Origin: Microbulbifer sp. VAAF005
GTDB taxonomy: Bacteria; Pseudomonadota; Gammaproteobacteria; Pseudomonadales; Cellvibrionaceae
DNA length: 64,000 nucleotides
Reading direction: 5' to 3'
Assembly (NCBI RefSeq): GCF_030012985.1
Contig: NZ_CP120233.1
Span: 4,583,001-4,647,000, forward strand
In this document: positions 1 through 7,700 of the stretch, one piece after another
How positions within the stretch are numbered: position 1 is the stretch's first letter
Layout: each line of letters starts with the position of its first letter
Translations under genes and position numbers: made by a program
Notes under the pieces: model-generated
Seen by the model: only the letters and a program-made list of their open reading frames with translations
Told to the model about the DNA's origin: nothing
Databases searched by the model: none

Positions 1-316
1 CTTTTGTACCAATCTTAAGCCTTTTATGGTGATACTCACGGCGCTCTTCACTTAATATCCACATACTGGCAAAGCCTTCATTAGGAATATTACCTGGAGT
101 AGTATCTCTTATGACTCTGCCATTTTCATCAAGAATCTCTGGCCAGATCATGTGTATACCTTCAACTTGCGGATCATCCCCGTCATAAAGAAAATCCACT
201 CTCATTCCTTGTCCCGGCTTGGCATTTTTATTCTCTTCAGATAAGTCTATCTTGTACTTGACTACAAAATCCGGATTTCTTCCAGATCTTTCTTCATAAG
301 GTATATGTACTTTCAT
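1..316 (-). CDS. Hypothetical cassette protein, 3' end outside window
   Basis: Open from an ATG at 314-316 down to the left window edge, giving at least 105 residues starting MKVHIPYEERSGRNPDF, with no stop. The visible part is hydrophilic, without signal peptide or membrane segment, and contains HMIWPEILDENGRVI. I do not recognise the family. It starts a few bases after the core of the attC-like site at 323-395, as cassette genes do, and it reads in the same direction as the other cassettes. The true C-terminus cannot be judged. Confidence 0.7.
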   Translation of the reverse strand, partial: MKVHIPYEERSGRNPDFVVKYKIDLSEENKNAKPGQGMRVDFLYDGDDPQVEGIHMIWPEILDENGRVIRDTTPGNIPNEGFASMWILSEERREYHHKRLKIGTK

Positions 317-322
317 ATACGG

Positions 323-395
323 TGCTAACACGAAGTTGTGGGGCGCCGTAGGCGTCCCTGGCAGTTTGCTGCCGAACGCCGACGTCTTGTTATGC
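323..395 (-). other. attC-like cassette recombination site
   Basis: On the + strand the site begins with TGCTAAC and ends with GTTATGC, with palindromic DNA between (GGGGCGCC, GGCAGTTTGCTGCC). This is the layout of an attC following the minus-strand MAPEG cassette. Confidence 0.75.
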
Positions 396-404
396 CCACT
401 GGTT

Positions 405-836
405 TTATTGCATGAATGTGATTCGCACAGCGTTCACTGTTAAGGCTAATAATGGAATGTTTGATAGAGCAAATATTAAAAACCTGATTTCAATTTTGTT
501 AAAAGTTACTTGCACAATACTATGAATTACTCGAATACCGACATATGTCCATGCCAGAATAAAATTTATGCCATCTCCTGCGCCAAGGACTGCAAGTGAT
601 ATTGCCAAAGCATAGAAAATAGTTGGTTGCTCCATGAGATGATTATAATTATCAGCTTTCCAACGAACATGGGGAGGCAGGGTTGACATTTGCTCTCCGC
701 GAGGAGCATTCGGATCAAGCTTTAATTTAGCTTTCTTCACTGCAGGCAATCGTGTTGCGTACATCCACAACCACATAACCATTGACCAACATATCAAGGC
801 AATTACAGGCTGAATTATTTGGGCACTTTCAATCAT
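405..836 (-). CDS. MAPEG family membrane protein
   Basis: 143 residues with four predicted hydrophobic helices. It starts with MIESAQIIQPVIALICWSMV, followed by a charged loop, the conserved-looking NYNHLMEQPTIFYALA stretch, and a C-terminal pair of helices around RVIHSIVQVTFNKIEIRF. Length and the N-x-x-E-x-P pattern fit the MAPEG superfamily (membrane-associated proteins in eicosanoid and glutathione metabolism). Bacterial members are mostly uncharacterised, so no substrate can be named. It is the single gene of a cassette; the attC-like site follows its stop directly. Its hydrophobic composition matches the many small membrane proteins in this array. Confidence 0.8.
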   Translation of the reverse strand: MIESAQIIQPVIALICWSMVMWLWMYATRLPAVKKAKLKLDPNAPRGEQMSTLPPHVRWKADNYNHLMEQPTIFYALAISLAVLGAGDGINFILAWTYVGIRVIHSIVQVTFNKIEIRFLIFALSNIPLLALTVNAVRITFMQ

Positions 837-892
837 TCGTTGATTCCTTTTTATTATTTACTGATGTTAGAGAGCTGAACAGAGCATAATGA

Positions 893-953
893 CCATAACA
901 GGAGCAGCTGGAGCGTTGGTCGTCCCGTGTAAGGCTGCAGGCCCAACGCCAAG
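893..953 (-). other. attC-like site (degenerate)
   Basis: Starts CCATAAC and contains the complementary blocks GAGCGTTGG and CCCAACGCC. The second core, next to the stop of the following gene, is poorly conserved, so the boundary is approximate. Confidence 0.55.
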
Positions 954-1367
954 CTAAGCAGCGCCGTTTACGACCTCTTTGCTTGAGCACCTGGCTAGCC
1001 TTCTAAGATGGAAATCAGCACCATAGTAGAAAAGTGGTGGTGCTAGAAAACCAGATAGTAAAATATACCAAAACGGTACTTCACGAGCAGGAAAGAGAGC
1101 TAATACTAATATTATTAAAGAGACGATAATCGGATTAAGTAATTTGCCTTTTCGGGATATTTTGGAGATTATAAAGCCTGACCAGAGATAGCTAAAGGCA
1201 CATGCAAAAACCAAGATAACAAGCTCTTCGGTAGTGTATGGAGCATTGTATGGTTGAGAGCCAAACAGCATAATTTTAATAAATGTCGAGATTACGGCGA
1301 TAACGAAAACACCGAGTAGCCCAAGAAATCCACCGACGAAAATTCCTTTTAAATCTATATTTTTCAT
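954..1367 (-). CDS. Small polytopic membrane protein, unknown function
   Basis: 137 residues when started at MKNIDLKGIFVGGF. The upstream ATG that would add 8 residues is less likely, because an AGGAG ribosome-binding site sits 5 bases before the chosen ATG. About four hydrophobic helices are visible: residues near 8-30, 50-70, 75-95 and 98-115. The stop TAG at 954 abuts the next attC-like site. No family recognised. As with other cassette genes, expression from a distant cassette promoter is possible, but the good ribosome site argues that it is translated on its own. Confidence 0.7.
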   Translation of the reverse strand: MKNIDLKGIFVGGFLGLLGVFVIAVISTFIKIMLFGSQPYNAPYTTEELVILVFACAFSYLWSGFIISKISRKGKLLNPIIVSLIILVLALFPAREVPFWYILLSGFLAPPLFYYGADFHLRRLARCSSKEVVNGAA

Positions 1368-1385
1368 AAAACTCCTATAGGAAGC

Positions 1386-1452
1386 TAGCAACCATATAAA
1401 AGGCGGAGCGTCAACTACGTTAGGCGCAACGTGGTGGAGCGACTTTTAATGT
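1386..1452 (-). other. attC-like site (weak)
   Basis: Runs from TAGCAAC to a TTAATGT-like end near the stop of the VOC gene, with an internal inverted pair ACGTT/AACGT. Cores are degenerate; it is called mainly from its position between two cassette genes. Confidence 0.45.
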
Positions 1453-1466
1453 GCTTTGTATGTGTT

Positions 1467-1838
1467 TTACTCATTAATTACACAAAACCCATTACCAAAA
1501 GGATCTGAGAAATATGCAATAGTACCCCAGTCACCTCTTTCTCCGCCTTCATGCTTTCCGCCTAGTTTAACAATTCGCTTAACTATTTCATCTACGTTTT
1601 CAGCTAGAAAGTCAATATGAACGGGGGTCCAATGACGAGAATAATTTCGCTCAACTGTCTCGGTGGGGACTGCTACTGATCTAGCCCCTTTCTCTTGTAG
1701 ATAAATATCACAGTTCTCTACTGAAATCACTGACATTCCACCTTGATCTCTTAGTTTTTTACAACCAAGAGCTTCTATATAAAAATTCTCAGCTTGTTTA
1801 ATATTAGAAACATCAATACTTACAGAGAGCTTTATCAA
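1467..1838 (-). CDS. VOC (glyoxalase/bleomycin-resistance fold) family protein
   Basis: 123 residues covering one full VOC module. The N-terminal strand is IKLSVSIDVSNIKQAENFYIEALG, and the C-terminal half has HIDFLAENVDEIVKRI followed by YFSDPFGNGFCVIN, the typical D-P-x-G-N ending. VOC proteins bind a metal through paired H/E residues. Here H74-like (PVHIDFL) is present, but other ligands cannot be assigned with certainty. Substrate unknown: family members include glyoxalases, dioxygenases and antibiotic-binding proteins, and VOC genes are frequent integron cassettes. It is a single-gene cassette flanked by attC-like sites. Confidence 0.85.
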   Translation of the reverse strand: MIKLSVSIDVSNIKQAENFYIEALGCKKLRDQGGMSVISVENCDIYLQEKGARSVAVPTETVERNYSRHWTPVHIDFLAENVDEIVKRIVKLGGKHEGGERGDWGTIAYFSDPFGNGFCVINE

Positions 1839-1875
1839 AATATATCCTCTTTTATTGATTTATGAGAAATGACGG

Positions 1876-1962
1876 CCACAACAGTGGCGACCAATACTGG
1901 CTACGTTTTGTACAAAAATGGGAGCGCAGCGACCTGCACATAACTGCTTGTGCTTGCTAGAC
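1876..1962 (-). other. attC-like site
   Basis: From CCACAAC to GCTAGAC, with a GGGAGCGCAGCGACC block shared with the long attC at 21296-21439. The second core differs from GTTRRRY at one base. Confidence 0.6.
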
Positions 1963-1990
1963 TGATGCACTCTAAACGGATCAGAAGAAG

Positions 1991-2317
1991 TTACGTCTCT
2001 ACTTTAAATAAAACTGGAATTCTATGCAGCCCTTCACTTGGATTTGGCAGCCATGTAGATAGGTAATAATTTGAATGCTTTGCCAAGCATTTTGCATAAG
2101 CGCGTAATTCTTTAGGATTAATGTCCTCTGGTTTAGCATCAATCAATCTTCCATTCTTCGCAATAGTGAGAACCATTACAAAGCTGCCTTCAATATTTCC
2201 CTCTCCTAAATACTCCACATGAGGCGTGCAAAAACCGATCGAAGTAGCTGCCGCAGTGGAGATCTCTGTTAAGAGGATAGCCAGAAACATTACTTTAAAT
2301 ATATTGTGAATCATCAA
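1991..2317 (-). CDS. Small secreted protein of unknown function
   Basis: 108 residues with an N-terminal signal peptide (hydrophobic FKVMFLAILLTEI, then small residues STAAA). The mature part contains GSFVMVLTIAKNGRLIDA and ends in HRIPVLFKVET. This pattern faintly resembles a TonB C-terminal-type beta-alpha-beta fold, but it is too weak to assign. Two cysteines (CTPHVE and AKCLAK) could form a disulfide. Likely periplasmic. It is a single-gene cassette; two adjacent ATG codons make the start uncertain by one residue. Confidence 0.65.
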   Translation of the reverse strand: MMIHNIFKVMFLAILLTEISTAAATSIGFCTPHVEYLGEGNIEGSFVMVLTIAKNGRLIDAKPEDINPKELRAYAKCLAKHSNYYLSTWLPNPSEGLHRIPVLFKVET

Positions 2318-2321
2318 ATAA

Positions 2322-2420
2322 GTCCAACGCCTTGCTAATGAGCAGCCGAAGTAACGCGCAGGCTATCCTGTGGAGGCCGCGCTTTTCGCGGTCGGAACGA
2401 AATTGAGTAACTTGTTATCA
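2322..2420 (-). other. attC-like site
   Basis: Starts GTCCAAC and ends GTTATCA. The stop codon of the next gene (TCA on + strand, 2418-2420) lies inside the final core. The centre carries a CCGCGCTTTTCGCGG hairpin. Confidence 0.7.
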
Positions 2421-2732
2421 TCTTTTACCACGTAACTTTGCCCTTAACGCTCGTACACCTACAGGCTTTAAAGCACAGTACTTTGCAAACAGTAACTCGC
2501 CCAGAAATGGGACTAAGCTCAGTACTATACCGAACACAACCCAACTCTTACTGGCCAAACCCAATATAATAGCCAGTATTGGAATAATGGCGCCTATAAA
2601 TGCGAGTACCCATTTTGACAACGAAGTGTACTCGTACTGAAAGAAGCACTTTTCACAGTGCATGCGGTTTGAAAAAGACAGCATTCTGACTTTTACCGCT
2701 TGCTTTCCACATTGTGGGCACTTTCTTATCAT
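2418..2732 (-). CDS. Zinc-ribbon membrane protein, unknown function
   Basis: 104 residues. The N-terminus has a four-cysteine zinc ribbon, CPQC near residue 5 and CEKC near residue 26, followed by two close hydrophobic helices (WVLAFIGAIIPILAIILGL and VFGIVLSLVPFLGELLF) and a basic tail ending RAKLRGKR. A cytoplasmic zinc ribbon anchored by two helices is a common bacterial architecture without known reaction. Single-gene cassette; the stop sits in the attC core. Confidence 0.7.
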   Translation of the reverse strand: MIRKCPQCGKQAVKVRMLSFSNRMHCEKCFFQYEYTSLSKWVLAFIGAIIPILAIILGLASKSWVVFGIVLSLVPFLGELLFAKYCALKPVGVRALRAKLRGKR

Positions 2733-2735
2733 GGC

Positions 2736-2825
2736 TTACAACGCCAAGCTTCGTGACTGCTGTGAAGCGGATGCGTATCAGTGGCTCCAGCCACGGTAGT
2801 GCCGAACAAGAGTGCTTTGCTATGC
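2736..2825 (-). other. attC-like site
   Basis: From TTACAAC to GCTATGC, with complementary blocks around GTGGCTCCAGCCAC. It follows the decayed cassette gene at 2835-3125. Confidence 0.6.
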
Positions 2826-2834
2826 ATTTTCCGG

Positions 2835-3125
2835 TCAATCAGAAAAAAATCCCCATTCAATATCTGCTGCATTTAGGTAAAAACTCCAATTACCTCTCGG
2901 CAGTCTTTTGGAAGCAAAGCCAATAATAGGCAATGGATATTCAAGCAAGTCTTCTCCATTAGTTAAATCCTGCTCATATCGTTCTTGAATATTAGCAATT
3001 TTAAAGGATTTTCATTCTTTATGATTATATGCAGGAGAAATAGTGATAATCGAGGTTTTGCCGTTTTTTTTATCACGATACAAGATTATGAGCTACATTA
3101 CCTCCTAATGCAAATTCTTCGATTT
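2835..3125 (-). pseudogene. Decayed cassette gene
   Basis: The minus strand holds a coding-like reading frame that is no longer intact. Read from the right, IEEFALGGNVAHNLV is followed, after a frame change near a run of eight A, by RDKKNGKTSIITISPAY. Then comes NHKE, an in-frame TGA (about 3012-3014), KSFKIANIQERYEQDL, and an open tail ending GFFSD before the TGA at 2835-2837. No ATG precedes it. It lies between two attC-like sites, so it is a cassette gene inactivated by a frameshift and a stop. Family not recognised. Confidence 0.55.
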
Positions 3126-3132
3126 TTGATAG

Positions 3133-3177
3133 CACTAACGTGTTGCTCAGTTGCGGCCTGAATGGAGCTTGTATTGT
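3133..3177 (-). other. Probable short or truncated attC site
   Basis: CACTAAC at 3133-3139 and a GTATTGT-like end. Only about 45 bp, with little palindrome, so it may be a remnant at the left border of the Rhs-bearing insertion. Confidence 0.35.
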
Positions 3178-3202
3178 GCTAATGTTTTCTAGCACAATAC
3201 AA
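3169..3202. repeat. Perfect 13-bp inverted repeat (hairpin)
   Basis: TTGTATTGTGCTA and its exact complement TAGCACAATACAA enclose the 8-base loop ATGTTTTC. There is no T-run after it, so it is not a typical terminator. It marks the start of the AT-rich non-coding stretch before the Rhs locus and could be a mobile-element end. Confidence 0.7.
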
Positions 3203-4089
3203 ACGGAGTGTAGGATGTCAATTGTAGTAATTCGTTATGGCATTTTTGATGGATGGGGGAATTGGAATTCTAACTTAGCTAAATGCATGTTTGTGCGAAT
3301 TTTCTGAATATCTGTTCCCAAGTGATTTCCAGGATTGTAAGGAATATAAATTCTCTTTGTATTTGTGAAGAATGTCAGATTGGCGGAATGTAGATGGCAT
3401 TATGGCGCCATTGCAGATTTAATATACGCCTCAAGATACTTATCTCCGGCCGTATATCTCTATTTAACAAAAATTCAACTATTAAGTAAAAATATCTTTG
3501 AATTACTAGGTTAGAGAAAAAACTGCAATCTATCTGTTTTGTGGAGGTGGTCTTGAGGCGCTTATTCCTGGTGGTTGTGGATCATTTATTTTTTAAAACT
3601 CTTTGAAATTCAATAAATATTTTGTAGAGCGTTAGCGTCCAAGGATAAATGCCTTAAGGCATTTAGCTTGTGGGAGGGGTAATACTTAAGTGTCAATCTT
3701 GGCTGAAAAATTCAAATCTAAGTGTTATAAGCTGTAATTAAATGGCTGCAGATTTTCTTTGCGTTTTCATGACTATCGACATTGAATTTAGAATAGTGTT
3801 TACTAGATTCTCCATAGGCGATTTCAGATAAATTTTAAAGTGAAGGGCCAGGCTCTCTCAGTTACCGCCTATGGTTTAAATGTTTTTTTGTAGTATTTTT
3901 AATTAATAGGTTTATTTAAACGTCAATTGCTTTTAATCTCCTGTCAGTATCTATAAGTAAAAACTGATCGGGAAAGCTGTAGTGTTTGGCGCTTAAATTA
4001 CCTTTTATCTTAAAAAATTTTCCGCAGTATTAAGAAGGCTTTTTGTTAAAAAATGGGCAGGCCTGTGCCTGTATATATCACAAATATTA
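3203..4089. other. AT-rich stretch without a recognisable gene
   Basis: No convincing coding frame on either strand. A 31-codon frame starts at about 3215 (MSIVVIRYGIFDGWGNW) after GGAGTGTAGG but has no recognisable product. A perfect 18-bp palindrome, AAATGCCTTAAGGCATTT, lies at 3647-3664. The low GC content differs from the housekeeping half of the window. The promoter of the 4102 gene probably lies in the last 100-200 bases, but I cannot pick convincing boxes. Confidence 0.5.
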
Positions 4090-4101
4090 ATGGGAACTAA
4101 C

Positions 4102-4497
4102 ATGGCTACAAACACTTACATCTATAAATCCTACGCAGATGGTGAGTCAGACAGCGATACTTTGTGGGGGCAGGTACAAAATAGCCTTAATAGCTTAAGC
4201 CAGAATGGTCGCGATTCGGTAAAAATCGCAAGTTCAAACGAACATGGCGGCAATTGCCGGAGTGTCATTATTTACACAGACGACGCGGCACCCGCTGGCT
4301 CAGTTGATACATTGTCACAGACTTGGAATTACGAAACCTTCAACGATTCAGACGGATATAGCACAATGTATCAAAATGCCGTCAATTTTCTGAATGAAAC
4401 CCTTAATTCCGTACAGGCATACTACTCACGACTGTCTATGATCGACGCCAAGAGTCACTCAGCACACCTCGTTGTTTGGTACCGGGAAGGTGCATAA
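4102..4497 (+). CDS. Small hypothetical protein upstream of Rhs
   Basis: 131 residues starting MATNTYIYKSYADGESD. The ATG at 4102 is preferred over the one at 4090, because GGGAA lies just upstream of it. Hydrophilic, no signal peptide or membrane helix. The sequence suggests a small alpha/beta domain (SVKIASSNEHGGNCRSVIIYTDD, then a helical YQNAVNFLNETLNSVQAYYSRL). No family recognised. It precedes the Rhs gene by 216 bp on the same strand, so it may be co-transcribed and act as a partner, adaptor or delivery factor for the Rhs protein. This is inference from position only. Confidence 0.6.
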   Translation: MATNTYIYKSYADGESDSDTLWGQVQNSLNSLSQNGRDSVKIASSNEHGGNCRSVIIYTDDAAPAGSVDTLSQTWNYETFNDSDGYSTMYQNAVNFLNETLNSVQAYYSRLSMIDAKSHSAHLVVWYREGA

Positions 4498-4713
4498 ACA
4501 GTATTATTATATTTTCGGAATTCATTGATGGCTCATAGTCGTCATCTCTTTTTACACCAATGCAAACAATTAGCCAGCCTGTGCTCGCGCGCCATAAGAG
4601 CGTAGCTCTAAAGTCGAAGTGAGCAGCTGTCAGGCTGTAGGATAAGGCGTGTGGAGATAACAAGACACAGTTAATCTGTTTGCGTAGCTTTTATATTTAT
4701 ATAAGGTGAGCAC

Positions 4714-7700
4714 GTGTCAAACTTCGACCAGATGGCAAACTTTTCTAGTTCTACCAATATCGCTAGCACCTCCACTGGCTCTAACTCATCCTCTGTCGCC
4801 AAAAATTATGCGAAGAATTTCCTTACCCAAGTCAATCCCCGTACTGGTTTACTCAGCGTTACGATTCCATCGCCACCTCTAAAAGGGATTCTCTCGATGG
4901 ATGTGAATCTCGGGATCACATACGCGCAGGAGACCGTAGGTTCCTATGAACAATTGTTTGGTCTACCTGTAGGATGGTCCTATTCGTTAAGTTACATTAA
5001 TGATGGGATCTTGACTCTCAACGGTAGCCAAACCTATGTTTTGAGTCCGGAAAGTCCTTCTGGCTTGCAGTATTACTACCAGAAAAATCTTGAAATGACG
5101 CAGTATAGTCCAGGGCAGTACCCTAATTTGCCCTATGCCCCAAGTACCCCTTACGCATACCTGCTGACCTTTTTGGACGGCCATCATCAGTATTTCGATG
5201 TCCAGGAGAAATTGATCTGTTGGGATGACAAAAATGGAAACCATCTGCTTTTTACCTATGATTCAAGCGATGCTTCCATTACACAAGCGAAGCTTATCAG
5301 TGTTACTGATGCATACGGACAAAACCTATCGATTTCACTCAGTAGTGACTCCATCGACGTGATTTACCCAAGATCCGATGCCAACCCTAACCCGATCACC
5401 TATTCTTACCAGCTACTTGAGGGCGCACTGGTTTCCTACATTGACCCTATGGGCTTGACCACGCACTTTATTTACAACGGAGGTCTTATAAATAGCAAGC
5501 TCCTCTCGAACGTCAACTATCCCAATAAAGTCAGCTCGACGTTTGACTACAGTACAATCTACTACAAAGATAGTTCTGGACAACAAGAGCAACAAGATGT
5601 CGTGAGCAAGGTGATCAACACCTATGAAGAAGAAACCCGTAGCACAACCTATAATTATCACCCTGAGCAAAGTGGTCCAGATGGCCACAATTATCTTGGA
5701 AACCCTACGTATGAGGTCGCATCTACAACATCAGATGCTTTATTTCAAAGTAATGACAATAATTACAGGTATTACACCACGATCAACAATAACAAAACGT
5801 TGGTTGTTAATCAGTACAACAATCTGCACCTTCTTCTAAAGTCGACCACTTTCACAGCAAATGGAAGCGAACGCATCCAAGAAATAGCGTACACTTATGT
5901 TGGTGAAACGGACGGCGACTTCCCCTACAACCAGCTCGATCCGAATTATCAACTGATTGCAGAAAAGCTAAGCACCTTCTACAACGAGCAAGAAGACACC
6001 AGACCCGCTAAAATTATTCGCAGCTACACAGACAATGGTCAAATTGCCTCTATCGAAGAGTACGAACAGGTAGAGGGTGAATTACAGCTCGTCAAAAAGG
6101 GAGAGGTTGAATACGATATCAGTTTTGGTATGCCCACTTCCGTTAAGGTATACGACTACAAACCTAGAGGAGTACTTAGTCAAACACCAGAGATTATAAG
6201 AACGGACAATAAGCTTTCAGATGATAAGAAGCACATCCTCACATCCACCCGCGGGACTGAATTGAGTGGCCTATTAAATCCACTACTCGTGACCTCTGTT
6301 GAGTATGACACTGCTGGCCGTCCCAGTTCCTCCACGCGTACCTGGGGTTCAGCAGCACCAGGTCATTCTGGAATTGTGAAAACCAACACGACCTTCGAAA
6401 ATATTCTTGACTCTACCGCACACACATTGACGCATGCCACAACCGATTTCTTTGGCAATACCTCTAATGAGGTTTACGATTTATGTACTGGTTTCCCAAT
6501 CTCAACCAGCAACGCCGTGGGTGCGATCACTACGTATAACTATGACCTCGCTGAAGCAACCGTAATACGCACTGACCCTATGGGAAACACCACAACATGG
6601 AGCTACGATCTTACCAATAACATAATGCGAAAGCTCGATGCCAACGGTTACGAACAGAAGTACTACTACAACGGGTTTGGGCAACTTATCCAGCAAAGTG
6701 ATTATCCTGTGAAGGGTGGGGCAGAGCGAACCTTAACGACGAATACTTATGATCAGCTGGGGCGTCTCAGCGTACAATTGGGTATTCTAGGCGAAGCATC
6801 AAAAGTCACATTCGCCTATAACGCACGCAGCCAATTAGCCTCTAAGACTGATGCCCTGGGCAATATATCGGGATACGAATATGATTCGGTAGCTTGCACG
6901 AAAGCAAGCTCTTTTAATTCGTTGAAGTCAACTGAAGTCACTTACGGTCCTGAGAAGTCTGGCGGCCCACTTCTTAGTAAATTCAAAAAAAGAGCTAAAA
7001 AAGAATATAAACAAAGACTTGTCGCTTCGGCTAAAAAGTTCGATAGGCACAATGCTAATCAGTACGCCTGCGCTACACGCTTGTGGAACGCTTTTCAACT
7101 CAATGTACAGACCAGTATTGGGGATCAGCAGACTCCTCAACAGTTTTCTCTAGCGAGATCCTACAATATCCTCCAAAGCCCCACCCAGTATTGTCTCGGT
7201 GGTGCAAATCTCAAGCGCACACTAGTGGCCTCGCGAGATCTAAATGGGAATATGCTTCAGAGCACTTGTACACTTGAAGGTGAAGGTACGCCTCAGACAG
7301 AAGCGTCGTCAAATCGTAGTTACAATGAACTCGGGGAATTCACACAAGAAGCCACACTGACGGAACAGGCTCGAAAATATTCTTATGATGCGGTAGGAAA
7401 TAGGACTCAGATCACCCAGTTTAATGGATCACAGGTAAACAGCACCTATGATTTAAACAAGCGAGTCTCTTCTCATTCGTACACCGAGAATGGCTCGAGC
7501 ATTGAAATTCATTATGAATACGATGGTGTCGGGCAGCGCACTTCCATCGAGCGCTTCGTGGATGGGGAAAGCGATGCACTGCTCAGCTACACCTACACGC
7601 TTGATGGCAATATTTCTTCAATAAGCTATCCAGACGGGAAAACAGTTTCATGGAACTACGATGTCAATACGGGCCTTCTGACTTCATCCATTGATGCGCT

